From JBBQER01 sp038320885 (GTDB lineage: Bacteria > Actinomycetota > Acidimicrobiia > IMCC26256 > PALSA-610), in NCBI GenBank assembly GCA_038320885.1, contig JBBQER010000004.1, forward strand, positions 4,096 to 68,095: DNA of 64,000 nt, given 5' to 3'. This document shows, piece after piece, positions 41,046 to 49,072 of the stretch. Each line of letters begins with the position of its first letter. Positions within the stretch are counted from its first letter, which is position 1. A program made the position numbers and the translations under genes. The notes under the pieces are model-generated. The model searched no databases, was not told the origin of the DNA, and was given only the letters and a program-made list of their open reading frames with translations.

Positions 41046-43550
41046 TCAGTCGAGCGCGGTGCGCGCGACCGCTGACGGTTCCCGTCCGCTGACGACCCAA
41101 CCGGCGGCCGCCGCGAGGAGCGGGAGGCCGATCAGCATCACCGTGAGGTGGCTGAGCGGCACGTGCTTCAGTGGGTCGAGATCGCTGAGGTAGCCCGCGA
41201 CGAGCGCGAGGTAGGCGGCCAGCGCGCCGAGCAGAACACCGAGCAGGGCGAGGGCGCCCGCCGTAACGGCCGTGATCATGCGGCGCGTGTTGCTGGTCGC
41301 GCCGGTTGCGGTCAGCGTGCGCAGGTCGCGCCCGGATTCGCTGCGGATCAGGCCGACCGTCATCGCGAGGATGGCGAGCGCGAGCAGCATCCCGGCCAGC
41401 GTGGCCACGGTGCGCGTCGTCCCCAGCCCGCGTTGGGTGTCTCGGGCTTCGATCGTGAGCCCGGCGTGCGCCGCGACGTCGCGCGCGGCCGCGAGCTGAG
41501 CGTTCGTGAGGGGCTTCGTCGTCTCGACGAGCCACCCCATGGTCACCTGCGTCAAGCCGAGGCGCCGCATCGCCTCCCGCGTGATGAACGACCGCGGAAC
41601 CGAGCTGTAACCTGATGTCTCGATGTGCGCGACGCGGATGCTCGCCGTCACGCGCGGCGCGGGGCGCGCACTCTTGCCCGGGGCGGTGCCGGCGAAGACC
41701 TTGCCGGCGCCGACATAGAGCGTCCCGCGTTGCGCGGTGAGCACGTCGGCATTCGGCACGATTTCGGAAGACTTGACGCCGGCATACGCGAGCAGCTCCG
41801 GCGTCGCGACGTACAGCGGCCCCTGGCCGCGGACTGTGTGGGCGTCGATCGGACGGACCAGCTCCGCCGGCGGGCGAACGACGGTGCCGTCGTCGAGTTG
41901 TTCCGTCGCAGACGAAGCCGCGACGTCGAGGCGCAGAACAGTCTTGGGGTCGAGCGCGCGCGTGATGCGGTCGACGTCATTGCGCCGGGCGGCAACGTCG
42001 GCGGCCGCCGGCGGCGTGGGCGCGAATCGGGCACCGGCCCTCACGACGAGCTGCCGGTTCGACAGATTGCCCTCCGCGGCGGCGTGCTCGGCCCCCGTCG
42101 CGATGACGATGATCGCAACGGCGATGCCAAGTCCGACGCCGATCGCGGCGAGTGCCGATGCCGACCGGGCCCGGTACCGGCTGAGATCGCGGAGCGCGAG
42201 CCGGGCCGCGATCGGCAACCGCGAACCCGCGGCGGCCAGCGTCCGGATCGCGAGTGGACCGATGAGCAGCACCGCCAGGACGATCGCCACGACACCGGCG
42301 AGCAGCAGCGGCAGGTTCGCGTGATCCTGCTTGGTGTCGACTCCCGTGGCGAGACAGACGAAACCGACGAGGGCGAAGAGCGCGGCCACGGCCGCGGGCC
42401 GGCGCGTCGACTTCGCGATCGGAGGTCGCGCCGACAGCGCGTCGGTGATCGGCACGCGCGCGGTCGTACGGGCGGGCCACCACGCCGCGGCCGTCGCGGT
42501 GGCGACCGCCAGCAGCATGCCGGCCGCGATGAGCCACCAGGGAACGTCGAACCGCTCTATCCGGTGGCCGGCCGGCGTCTCCAGCCACGCGGCGGACCCG
42601 AGCCACGCGACGAGCGCGACACCCGCACCGATCGCCGCGGAAACGACACCGACCACCGCGCCGTTGATCAACATCACCAGTCGGAGGTGACGCGCCGTCG
42701 CGCCGATCGCGGCGAGCATGCCGAGTTGACGGGTTCGGCGCTGCGCGACGGCGACGAACCCGGCCGTCGCGACGAGCCCGACCAGGAGGAGCGCGACCGT
42801 CGACATCCCCAGCACCAGTGCGGCCCCGGCCGTGCGTTCGGTTGCGCCGCGATACTCGAAGCGACCGCCGCCGACGCTCCGGCAGATGTCGCACTGCCGG
42901 CCGGCGTCGCCATGACGTGTGCCGGCGCTGGTATGAGCCAGGACGGTCACGGTGGAGATGCGCGCGGGTGGAGTCGACACCAACGCGAACTCGTCGTTCA
43001 GATCGGCCGGGTTCTCCACGATGCCGACGACGGTTCGGCGCACGCCCCCGAGATCGACCGCGTGCCCGAGGCTCGCACGGAACAGGTCGGCGACGTGATC
43101 GGTGACGGCAACTTCTCCGGAGCGGTCCGGATAGCGACCGGCGCGCAACGCGACCATCGCCGCGCCGTACCGCCCGTGCGGGTTTTGGTCGCGAACCTCG
43201 ACCGTGTCGACCGAACCGGGAAGGGGAACGTTCGCGCGCTCGATGACGTCGACCGTGCCGAACATCTTGGTGAGCGTCGCGATGTCGTGCCGCAACGTGG
43301 CCGGATCGGAAACCGTGAGTTGGACGCGAACATCGGCGGTTCCGAAGTCGGCGTTGTTCGACGGAATCATGTTGTAAGCAGCCGTGGCGCCGAAGATGAC
43401 CGCGGCGATCGCGAAGGTCAGCAGCGCGAGCACGAGAACCTGTTGGCGCCATTCGCGCCGGAACAGCCGCCATGCCCATCGGGCAATCGCGCGCCGGGCC
43501 GGCACGCCCCCGTTCGCGGATCTTTCGCCCGGCGGTCTCTCACTCGCCAT
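41046..43550 (-). CDS. FtsX-like ABC permease, long form
   Basis: An 834-residue permease. A first helix at about 35-60 ('VLVLALLTFAIAAVIFGATAAYN') precedes a large extracytoplasmic domain. Then come a first FtsX block ('GFVAVAQRRTRQLGMLAAIGATARHLRLVMLINGAVVG'), more helices, a second extracytoplasmic domain and a final FtsX-like block ('GLIRSESGRDLRTLTATGATSNTRRMITAVTAGAL'). This is the YtrF/MacB-related layout of exporters or mechanotransmitters. Its start shares one base with the ATPase stop. With the PadR gene it forms one operon. Confidence 0.87.
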   Translation of the reverse strand: MASERPPGERSANGGVPARRAIARWAWRLFRREWRQQVLVLALLTFAIAAVIFGATAAYNMIPSNNADFGTADVRVQLTVSDPATLRHDIATLTKMFGTVDVIERANVPLPGSVDTVEVRDQNPHGRYGAAMVALRAGRYPDRSGEVAVTDHVADLFRASLGHAVDLGGVRRTVVGIVENPADLNDEFALVSTPPARISTVTVLAHTSAGTRHGDAGRQCDICRSVGGGRFEYRGATERTAGAALVLGMSTVALLLVGLVATAGFVAVAQRRTRQLGMLAAIGATARHLRLVMLINGAVVGVVSAAIGAGVALVAWLGSAAWLETPAGHRIERFDVPWWLIAAGMLLAVATATAAAWWPARTTARVPITDALSARPPIAKSTRRPAAVAALFALVGFVCLATGVDTKQDHANLPLLLAGVVAIVLAVLLIGPLAIRTLAAAGSRLPIAARLALRDLSRYRARSASALAAIGVGLGIAVAIIVIATGAEHAAAEGNLSNRQLVVRAGARFAPTPPAAADVAARRNDVDRITRALDPKTVLRLDVAASSATEQLDDGTVVRPPAELVRPIDAHTVRGQGPLYVATPELLAYAGVKSSEIVPNADVLTAQRGTLYVGAGKVFAGTAPGKSARPAPRVTASIRVAHIETSGYSSVPRSFITREAMRRLGLTQVTMGWLVETTKPLTNAQLAAARDVAAHAGLTIEARDTQRGLGTTRTVATLAGMLLALAILAMTVGLIRSESGRDLRTLTATGATSNTRRMITAVTAGALALLGVLLGALAAYLALVAGYLSDLDPLKHVPLSHLTVMLIGLPLLAAAAGWVVSGREPSAVARTALD

Positions 43551-44281
43551 CAGGGGCGGGGACTCCGGCTCGGCTCGAGGAGCGACTCCGGGCCCGGCGG
43601 CGGCGCCGTCTGGTCGACGACGTGGCCGTCGCGCAGGAACACGACGCGATCGGCCCACGACGCGAGTTGCGCGTCATGCGTCACGACGACGCCCGCCACC
43701 CCGTTCTTGCAGGCCGCGCGCAACAGACGCATCACCGCCTCGCCGTTGATCGAATCGAGCGCGCCCGTGGGCTCGTCGGCCAGCAACAAGCGGCGATCGC
43801 CGACGATCGCCCGCGCGATCGCGACGCGTTGCCGCTCGCCACCCGAGAGCTCGTCGGGAAACCGATCGGCGAGCTCGGCGGCGTCGAGCTTCCCCAGTGC
43901 CTCGAGACCGGCCGCGTGCGCAGATTTGATGCCGACACCGTCGAGCTCCAATGGCAGCGCGACGTTCTCGACGGCATTGAGCCCGGCGAGGAGGTTGAAG
44001 TCCTGGAAGACGTATCCGATGGTGCGGCGCCGCATCCGCGCCCGATCGTTGCGCGACATCGACGAGAACACGGAGCCGTCCACCACCACCTCGCCCGAGC
44101 TCGACTCCTCGAGACTCCCGGCGATCGTCAGCAGCGTGCTCTGTCCCGAGCCGCTCGGGCCCATGATCGCCACGAGCTCGCCGGCGCGGACCGAAAGATC
44201 GACGGCTCGAAGTGCATGCACCTCGAACGGCTCCTCTCCGTAGACCTTCGACACCTGTCGCATCTCGAGGAGACTGCTCAT
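43550..44281 (-). CDS. MacB/LolD-type ABC ATPase with Walker A Lys replaced by Gln
   Basis: A 243-residue ATPase with the full LolD/MacB layout: Q-loop 'YVFQDFNLL', signature 'LSGGERQRVAIARA', Walker B 'LLLADEPTGAL', H-loop 'VVTHD'. The Walker A loop reads 'GPSGSGQST': Gln47 (codon CAG at 44143-44141) replaces the near-invariant Lys. That should impair ATP hydrolysis unless compensated; AAG to CAG is a single base change, so an error is possible. ATG 44281 overlaps the padR stop as ATGA. It pairs with the FtsX permease downstream. Confidence 0.9.
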   Translation of the reverse strand: MSSLLEMRQVSKVYGEEPFEVHALRAVDLSVRAGELVAIMGPSGSGQSTLLTIAGSLEESSSGEVVVDGSVFSSMSRNDRARMRRRTIGYVFQDFNLLAGLNAVENVALPLELDGVGIKSAHAAGLEALGKLDAAELADRFPDELSGGERQRVAIARAIVGDRRLLLADEPTGALDSINGEAVMRLLRAACKNGVAGVVVTHDAQLASWADRVVFLRDGHVVDQTAPPPGPESLLEPSRSPRP

Positions 44282-44886
44282 CGCCGCGCTCGCGTGGACT
44301 GCGGTTGCGTGGGCTCCCGTTGCGCGGGCTCGGCGATCGGAGCCGGTTCGAGCCTTCGAGCCCTGGCGCCGGGAGCGGGCTCGCGCTGCAGACGGGCGTC
44401 GGCCGAGTCGAGCCAACGGATGACGCTGTCGAGCCGGTAGATCTCGGCGTCGGCCACGAGCGTCAGCGCGAGATCGTCGTCGGCCGCGTCTTCCTTCAAG
44501 CGCGTGTAGCGCTGCATGAGCTCGATCAGATGCCGGCGGTGAGCCTGGACGAGCTCGGAGACGTTCACTCCCGGAACGCGCAACGCCACGAGCACTTTGA
44601 TCACCAGCTCGTCGCGCGGCGGCGCCGTGTCGCTGGGGGTGCGGAGCCAGGTCGAAAGCTCCGAGCTCCCCGCGGCCGTGATCCGGAAGTGCTTCTGCGG
44701 CCCGGGCTCGTCACCGCCGTCGGACTCGACGAAGGTGTCGCGTTCGAGACGTTGGAGCGTCGTGTACACCTGGCCCACGTTGAGGGGCCACACGTCGCCG
44801 GTTCGAGCCTCGAACTCGTCGCGCAGCTGGAGCCCGTACTTGGGCCCCTCGCTCAACAGCGCGAGCAGGGCATGACGCACGCTCAC
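44278..44886 (-). CDS. PadR-family transcriptional regulator
   Basis: A 202-residue regulator. The winged helix is 'MSVRHALLALLSEGPKYGLQLRDEFEARTGDVWPLNVGQVYTTLQRLERDTFV' (PadR pattern, with the wing 'QKHFRITAAGSSEL'). A C-terminal coiled-coil dimerisation part (about 95-165) and a Pro/Arg-rich tail follow. PadR repressors commonly control a linked ABC exporter and themselves in response to drugs or envelope stress. Start is GTG 44886. Palindromes just upstream (44904-44930) are probable binding sites. Confidence 0.9.
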   Translation of the reverse strand: MSVRHALLALLSEGPKYGLQLRDEFEARTGDVWPLNVGQVYTTLQRLERDTFVESDGGDEPGPQKHFRITAAGSSELSTWLRTPSDTAPPRDELVIKVLVALRVPGVNVSELVQAHRRHLIELMQRYTRLKEDAADDDLALTLVADAEIYRLDSVIRWLDSADARLQREPAPGARARRLEPAPIAEPAQREPTQPQSTRARR

Positions 44887-44903
44887 CGGGAGGATCCTGA
44901 GAA

Positions 44904-44930
44904 CATACGCAGTATGCTACTCGGTATACC
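44904..44930 (-). promoter_or_regulatory. Probable PadR operator palindromes
   Basis: Two palindromes lie 18-44 bases before the padR start: CATACGCAGTATG (44904-44916, five-base arms) and GGTATACC (44923-44930). Both share a GTAT/ATAC core, so they look like tandem half-sites for one dimeric repressor. This suggests that PadR controls its own operon. Confidence 0.6.
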
Positions 44931-44958
44931 GCGTCTCGTAAACCCCCGGCTCGGGCGG

Positions 44959-45846
44959 TTACCCGAAGCGAACGATCGAGAGCAAGCCTGCGGCTAGGCA
45001 GTAAATGGCGAAGGGCAGGAGGTTGCGGGTCTCGAAGAACCGCATGAGGAACCGGACCGATGCGTAGGCCGCCAGGCCGGCGAAGACACTCCCGACCAGG
45101 GCCTGACTTCGGATCCCGTCGCCGAGGGGGCCGGTGAGGTCGGGGATCTTGTAGACGCCGGCCGCGAAGATGATCGGCGTCGCCAGGAGGAACGAGAAGC
45201 GCGCCGCGTCTTCGTGGTCGAGGCCGCGCAGGAGTCCGGCCACCATCGTGATGCCCGAACGGCTGATGCCCGCGAACAACGACCCGATCTGCGCGACGCC
45301 CACCGCGCCCGCTTCCTTGAAACCGAGCGTGTCGAGGCGCCGGCCTTCTTCGCTCTCGCTCCGCACCGCCGGATGTTGCGCGACGAGGTTGCGGACCGCA
45401 CCTCGGCGGCGAATTCGTTCTCCGCCGAGCAAGATCACGCCGTTGACCGTCAAGAAGATCGCGGCGGCGAGGGGCTTGGCGAAGAGCGTCCGCAGCGAAT
45501 GCTCCAGCGCGAGGCCGGTGAGTCCCACGGGGACAGTCGCCACGATCAACAGCCACGCCATGCGTTCGTCCGGCGTCTCGAGTCGGCGCGTACGCAGCGT
45601 GCGCAGGAATCCGCGAATGAGGCGGACCCAGTCTTCCCGGAAGTACACGGTCAGCGCGATCGCGGTCGCGACGTGCAACGCGACGACGAACGCAAGGTAG
45701 AATGACTCACCGGCCGACTGCGCGGTCACGAGGTGATCCCAACCGAGCCAGGCCGGCACCAACACCGAATGGCCCAGGCTCGAGATCGGGAACAGCTCGG
45801 TGACGCCTTGCAACAGGCCGATCACGATGGCCTGGAAGTAGCTCAC
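44959..45846 (-). CDS. uppP: Undecaprenyl-diphosphatase (UppP/BacA family), variant motifs
   Basis: A 295-residue membrane protein with about eight helices. The first active-site region is 'GVTELFPISSLGHSVLVPAWLG' (Glu17, His26; usual form TEFLPVSSTGH) and the second is 'LFAGISRSGITMVAGLLRGLDHEDAARFSFLL', keeping the catalytic Arg but with Ala instead of Pro before GISRSG. The loop between the halves (about 160-200) is charged and longer than usual. It removes a phosphate from undecaprenyl diphosphate to recycle the lipid carrier. GTG 45846 overlaps the upstream stop as GTGA. Confidence 0.88.
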   Translation of the reverse strand: MSYFQAIVIGLLQGVTELFPISSLGHSVLVPAWLGWDHLVTAQSAGESFYLAFVVALHVATAIALTVYFREDWVRLIRGFLRTLRTRRLETPDERMAWLLIVATVPVGLTGLALEHSLRTLFAKPLAAAIFLTVNGVILLGGERIRRRGAVRNLVAQHPAVRSESEEGRRLDTLGFKEAGAVGVAQIGSLFAGISRSGITMVAGLLRGLDHEDAARFSFLLATPIIFAAGVYKIPDLTGPLGDGIRSQALVGSVFAGLAAYASVRFLMRFFETRNLLPFAIYCLAAGLLSIVRFG

Positions 45847-46094
45847 GCGTGTTCGCCGGTCGGCTTCTCCGAGGACTCGAGCGCCTCGAGCCGGCGATGG
45901 ACTCGCAGCGCCCGCCACAACGACGCTCCCAGCGCGCCGGCCACGCAGGCCGGCAGCACCGGCCACGCGTTCCACCCGTTGTGCGATACGAGCGCGGTGA
46001 ACGCGACCGCGACAACGACGGCGACCGCGATCGTCCAATCGTCGCCGACGACGAAGTCGTACCAGAATCGTCCGAAGTTCCCGAGAAATTTCAT
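45843..46094 (-). CDS. Small membrane protein of the UppP operon
   Basis: An 83-residue protein: 'MKFLGNFGRFWYDFVVGDDW', then two hydrophobic helices (about 22-40 and 46-64), and a charged tail 'VHRRLEALESSEKPTGEHA'. It is translationally coupled on both sides (ATGA at 46094, GTGA at 45846), so it must be a real gene. The same short layout is found with COG4280-like transporters. Its role is unknown; it may be an accessory subunit. Confidence 0.75.
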   Translation of the reverse strand: MKFLGNFGRFWYDFVVGDDWTIAVAVVVAVAFTALVSHNGWNAWPVLPACVAGALGASLWRALRVHRRLEALESSEKPTGEHA

Positions 46095-46831
46095 GTTGCG
46101 GCCATCGCGAACGACGCGTCCGCTCGGCGCAGAACTGCGACGAAAGCGAACGACATGGCGACGACGAACGCGATCAACGCGATCAATGCCAAGTCTTTCC
46201 CCGGCCACGAGACGCCCGCTCCCTCCGCGCTCCAGAAGATTCCGAACGCGGTCAACATCACGCCGACGCCGAACTTCAAGGTGTTCTCGGGTACGCGCGT
46301 GAGCGGACCGTGCACGACGACACCGGCGATCAAGACCATGACCAGCGACGCACCGGCGCCCAGCGCGGCGACTCCGACGTTGTGCTGCGCTCCGCCGAAC
46401 GTGACGATGATGAAGGCGACCTCGAGACCTTCGAGAAACACGCCCTTGAAGGCGACGGTGAAGGCGTACCAGTCGAGCCTCGGACCCTTCTCGCTCGTCC
46501 CGAGCAACGCGATCTCGGCCTCGTAGATCGCTTCCTCGTCGTGCAGTGCTTTCAGGCCGCTCGCGCGCAGAATCGCCTTGCGCAACCACTGCAACCCGAA
46601 GATCAACAAGAGCGCGCCGACGGCGACCCGCAGTGAGTCGATCGGAAGCTTCGCTAGCGCGGGACCGAGGGCGCCGATGATCGCAGTCAGCCCGCCCAGC
46701 GCGGCCGCGATCCCCCACGCTGCCGATCGCCATCCGCGCGTGACCGCGACCGCGAGCACGATCGTGAGCGCCTCGACCATCTCGACTGCGCACGCCAGGA
46801 AGGCGGCGGAAAAGAGCAGGAATGTATGCAT
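46091..46831 (-). CDS. COG4280-like membrane protein, possible cation transporter
   Basis: A 246-residue protein with six to seven hydrophobic helices in two halves. Each half has an acidic helix motif: 'ACAVEMVEALTIVLAVAV' near the start and 'GVFLEGLEVAFIIVTFG' in the middle. Paired E-x2-E helices of this sort are a feature of cation carriers such as FTR1 and GDT1/UPF0016, so cation transport is a plausible guess. The cytoplasmic loop 'RASGLKALHDEEAIYEAEIALLG' is acidic. It is the first gene of the operon that ends with uppP, and divergent from an RpiR regulator. Confidence 0.68.
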   Translation of the reverse strand: MHTFLLFSAAFLACAVEMVEALTIVLAVAVTRGWRSAAWGIAAALGGLTAIIGALGPALAKLPIDSLRVAVGALLLIFGLQWLRKAILRASGLKALHDEEAIYEAEIALLGTSEKGPRLDWYAFTVAFKGVFLEGLEVAFIIVTFGGAQHNVGVAALGAGASLVMVLIAGVVVHGPLTRVPENTLKFGVGVMLTAFGIFWSAEGAGVSWPGKDLALIALIAFVVAMSFAFVAVLRRADASFAMAAT

Positions 46832-46855
46832 ATTTGGCGCCTCGGGAGCGGCTTC

Positions 46856-46869
46856 GTAGCGTACACTAC
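46856..46869 (+). promoter_or_regulatory. Palindrome between membrane operon and RpiR gene
   Basis: GTAGCGTACACTAC (46856-46869) is an inverted repeat with arms GTAG/CTAC and a GTAC core. It lies in the 42-base gap between two divergent starts. It is a likely operator for the adjacent RpiR-family regulator, controlling both directions. Confidence 0.5.
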
Positions 46870-46873
46870 AGGA

Positions 46874-47752
46874 ATGCAGCCTGAGGTAGCAAGTGCTACC
46901 AGCGAGCTCGAGGAGCGGCTGGCCCGCAGCGGGAACCTCGCGCCGGCCGAACGACGGGTCGCCGAGGGCCTGATCGAGTTCGGGCCGGAGGAGGCACTGC
47001 TGTCGGCGGCCGCGCTCGCGGTGCGGCTCGGGACGAGCGACGCAACGGTCGTTCGCACCGCGAAGGCGCTCGGTTACCGCGGGCTGGCAGATCTCCGCCG
47101 CGCGTTGGCTGTCCGCTCCCCCGAACCGCCGCTGGGCGAGCGACTGCGGCGCACGCTCGAGCAGGCGCCATCGGAAGAGATCCTCGCGGCCTCCATCGAC
47201 CGCCACCTCGTGGCGCTCGACGCGCTCAGCCGTGATGTGTCGTCACAACAATTCCAGGAGGCCGTCGCCGTGCTCGCGAGCAGCCGGCGCGTCGTGTGGC
47301 GCGGTGTCGGACCCTCGGCGCATCTCGCGTCGTACGCCGAGATTCTCAGCCAGAGGATCGGCAAGCCGAGCATCGCGCTCGTCCACACCGGCACGTCGTT
47401 CGCCGACGAGCTCCTCGCGGTCGCGCCCGACGACGCGATCGTCGTGTTGGCGTACGGGCGATTCCAGTCACACGTGCGCGTGCTCCTCGACCGCGCCGCC
47501 GAGCTGGGCGCGCCGGTGATCCTGATCACCGACGCGCGTGGTCGGGTGCCCAACGGTGTGCACACAACGCTGCGCTGCGGTCGGGGTGCACCCGGGCTCT
47601 TCGCGAGCCACGGCGTCACACTCGTCGTGATCGAAGCGCTCGTGCTCGCGGTCGCCGCCAGCGACCGCGAGAAGTCAGACGCCGCCCTCGCCGTTCTGAA
47701 CGAGCTGCGCGCGGAGCTGGCCGGACGGCGCATCGACGTCGACACGCCGTAG
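46874..47752 (+). CDS. RpiR/MurR-family regulator with SIS domain
   Basis: A 292-residue regulator. The N-terminal RpiR helix-turn-helix is 'NLAPAERRVAEGLIEFGPEEALLSAAALAVRLGTSDATVVRTAKALGYRGLADLRRALA'. The C-terminal SIS domain (about 135-260) has 'RRVVWRGVGPSAHLASYAEILSQRIG' and 'DDAIVVLAYGRFQSHVRVLLDRAAELGAPVILITDARG'. Such proteins sense phosphosugars or amino sugars. Its neighbours are not sugar-catabolic: the divergent operon ends in uppP, so a link to envelope sugar pools is possible. Start ATG 46874 follows AGGA. Confidence 0.88.
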   Translation: MQPEVASATSELEERLARSGNLAPAERRVAEGLIEFGPEEALLSAAALAVRLGTSDATVVRTAKALGYRGLADLRRALAVRSPEPPLGERLRRTLEQAPSEEILAASIDRHLVALDALSRDVSSQQFQEAVAVLASSRRVVWRGVGPSAHLASYAEILSQRIGKPSIALVHTGTSFADELLAVAPDDAIVVLAYGRFQSHVRVLLDRAAELGAPVILITDARGRVPNGVHTTLRCGRGAPGLFASHGVTLVVIEALVLAVAASDREKSDAALAVLNELRAELAGRRIDVDTP

Positions 47753-49072
47753 CGGCCCGCTTCGGGCCGGTTGCCTCACGACCAGCACCACGAGCGTTGC
47801 GACGGTAAGGACCGGGAGACCGACCGTCAGCATTCCGTGGGAAAGTCGTCCGGCCTCGGGGCCAGTCCCCACCTGATACGTCGCGCAGAGGATCCCGCCG
47901 TGCAGCGCGGTGACCACGGCAATGGCGCGGCGAGACGACATCGCAGCAACCGGCATGCTCCACAGCGCGTACCACGGCAACATGTATCCGGCCACGACCG
48001 CGTACGAGGCGAGCGTGAGTGCAACCGGCGCGGCGAGGTCGGACGTGTAGCGGTTCCTGCGGCCGACCTCGGCGATGATGAGCAACGCCGCGACCAGGCC
48101 CAGCGTCGAAGCCGCGCCCGACGAAACCAGACCCGGATTCACGACAAGCCGCCACGGCGACGCGCGCGAGATGATGCCGTGCGTCGCGTGCGCCGCGGCA
48201 GTGAACGACGACGGCGCGACGACGAGCGCGATCACCATGAACGCGCTGACACCGGCCGTGAACCGAAGCGCGTCCCGAACGCGCCGCCGGCCCAGCAGGA
48301 CCACCACGACGACGGGGAGCGCGAACAGTGCCGCGACCTTGACCAGCGCGGCGAGACCGATGGCCGCCGCCGCACCGAACACGCGGTCACGTCGCAACAG
48401 CGCCACTGCGGCGACGGCGCCAAGGGCCACGTAGACATCCGCGTGGGCGCCGTTCACGACCGAGACCCACACCATCGGCTGGAGTCCCACCAGCACCACG
48501 ACGGCGCGTCGCTTTGTCGTGCGGGCGACGATCCAGACGCATGCGAACATCGTGAGCGCGGCCGGGATCTGGAACGCGAGGCGCACGATCAGCAGATGCG
48601 TGCCGGCGAGCCGGCTGATGACAGCCGCGACGCCGACGAAGAGCGGTCCGTACGCGCTCGGCGTATGCCACCAGCCGCGCCCGACGAGCCGGACGATCGG
48701 ATCACCGGCGAATCGGGCGATGATGACGTGGTACGGATTGGCGTGGTAGTGCTCGATCAGCCGGCCGTAGCTCGCGTAGGCCCACATGTCGTGCGACCCG
48801 AGTGGCGCGCGAGCCACGGCAATGACCGCCGGCACCGCCATCGCGGCCCACGGCGTCGCGCGCCCGACATGCAGTGTCTCCCGGGTACCGACCCAGGTCG
48901 CCGCCGCGGTCCCGATCCCGATGAGCACGACGCTCGCGACACCGCGAAGGTTCCCGAGCAGGATGATCGCCGTGCACGCGACGGCCACCGCTATCAGGAG
49001 CCGTTCGATCGCGCCGTCACCGGGCAACCGCCGAGGCGTGCGCCCCTCTCGCTCGCGCGAGAGGAGACTCAC
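47675..49072 (-). CDS. GT-C mannosyltransferase-like polytopic membrane protein
   Basis: A 465-residue protein with about 11-12 helices. The first extracytoplasmic loop holds 'GSHDMWAYASYGRLIEHYHANPYHVI', the acidic GT-C loop of GT87/MptA-type polyprenyl-phosphomannose-dependent mannosyltransferases, and 'WHTPSAYGPLFVGVAAVISRLAG' follows (Y-G-P motif). It probably transfers mannose or a similar sugar from a polyprenyl phosphate outside the membrane. GTG 49072 overlaps the upstream FtsX stop as GTGA. The 3' end overlaps the convergent rpiR gene by 78 bases. Confidence 0.83.
   Translation of the reverse strand: MSLLSREREGRTPRRLPGDGAIERLLIAVAVACTAIILLGNLRGVASVVLIGIGTAAATWVGTRETLHVGRATPWAAMAVPAVIAVARAPLGSHDMWAYASYGRLIEHYHANPYHVIIARFAGDPIVRLVGRGWWHTPSAYGPLFVGVAAVISRLAGTHLLIVRLAFQIPAALTMFACVWIVARTTKRRAVVVLVGLQPMVWVSVVNGAHADVYVALGAVAAVALLRRDRVFGAAAAIGLAALVKVAALFALPVVVVVLLGRRRVRDALRFTAGVSAFMVIALVVAPSSFTAAAHATHGIISRASPWRLVVNPGLVSSGAASTLGLVAALLIIAEVGRRNRYTSDLAAPVALTLASYAVVAGYMLPWYALWSMPVAAMSSRRAIAVVTALHGGILCATYQVGTGPEAGRLSHGMLTVGLPVLTVATLVVLVVRQPARSGPLRRVDVDAPSGQLRAQLVQNGEGGV

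Noticed and set aside
41625..44243. An 872-codon plus-strand open frame opposite the FtsX/ATPase genes
   Set aside because: Arg/Asp/Gly-rich low-complexity translation, antisense to two clearly recognised proteins with coupled starts.
46207..47206. Upstream extensions of the COG4280-like gene
   Set aside because: The open frame reaches 47206, but this part is antisense to the RpiR gene. The hydrophobic protein starts at ATG 46831.
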